Shown here piece by piece: positions 6,290 to 6,344 of a stretch of 6,344 nucleotides of DNA; positions within the stretch are counted from its first letter, which is position 1, and each line of letters begins with the position of its first letter. Below the pieces are notes generated by a model, which saw nothing but the letters and a program-made list of their open reading frames with translations, did no database searches and was not told the origin of the DNA. Source of the DNA: Faecalicatena fissicatena (GTDB lineage: Bacteria; Bacillota; Clostridia; Lachnospirales; Lachnospiraceae); the NCBI GenBank assembly GCA_001028025.1, contig LDAQ01000162.1:1-6344 (forward strand), given 5' to 3'. The position numbers and the translations under genes are program-made.

Positions 6290-6321
6290 TAAAAAATAAT
6301 AAGGCTCGGGAAAACCTCACC
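6290..6321 (-). terminator. Possible terminator of a minus-strand gene beyond the window
   Basis: On the minus strand GGTGAGG (6321-6315) can pair with CCGAGCC (6309-6303) around a TTTTC loop. The stem has a G-U pair and a central tandem G-A/A-G mismatch, a stable arrangement in RNA. It is followed by a T-rich tail, TTATTATTTTTT, just upstream of the pepT promoter. The same bases on the plus strand fold worse. The stem is short, so this is a tentative call, and the gene it would end is not in the window. Confidence 0.35.
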
Positions 6322-6344
6322 AACTATTTTTCATGCATCGCACG

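Overview
The window looks like chromosomal DNA of a gut-type Clostridia, most likely a Lachnospiraceae relative. This is an inference from the moderate GC content, the strong AAGGAG ribosome binding sites and the style of the proteins (YitT family, LytS-like kinase with a SAPR-like regulator, Cache-GGDEF, PepT); no marker gene is present. No mobile element, CRISPR array, rRNA or tRNA was seen.

Layout from left to right: (1) the 3' part of a plus-strand YitT-family membrane protein gene, cut by the left edge and ending at 845; (2) a convergent minus-strand gene (846-2525) for a membrane diguanylate cyclase with Cache, HAMP and GGDEF domains, whose stop codon directly abuts that of the YitT gene inside a perfect 25-bp palindrome; (3) a 182-bp gap; (4) a minus-strand two-component pair: a response regulator (2708-3499) and, just upstream in transcription, a seven-helix LytS-like histidine kinase (3565-4854); (5) a 141-bp gap with a strong hairpin 23 nt before the kinase start; (6) minus-strand pepT (4996-6216), with a good extended -10 promoter at the right end of the window and the likely terminator of a further gene beyond it.

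Minus-strand transcription therefore runs pepT -> kinase -> response regulator -> diguanylate cyclase. PepT is a cytoplasmic tripeptide aminopeptidase and is probably its own unit, closed by the hairpin. The kinase and regulator are a clear pair. The kinase has almost no extracytoplasmic domain, so its signal is probably read in or near the membrane. It belongs to the LytS-like class, but its partner carries an OmpR/SARP-type winged helix and a shortened BTAD-like tail instead of the usual LytTR domain. The cyclase lies downstream in the same direction and could be a co-transcribed output or a target of the regulator, which would link the pair to c-di-GMP; this link is inference from order and strand only.

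Nothing here is a clearly new system. The points most worth a second look are the possible attenuator before the kinase, the kinase/regulator pairing, the cyclase without a product-inhibition site, and the stop-codon palindrome.
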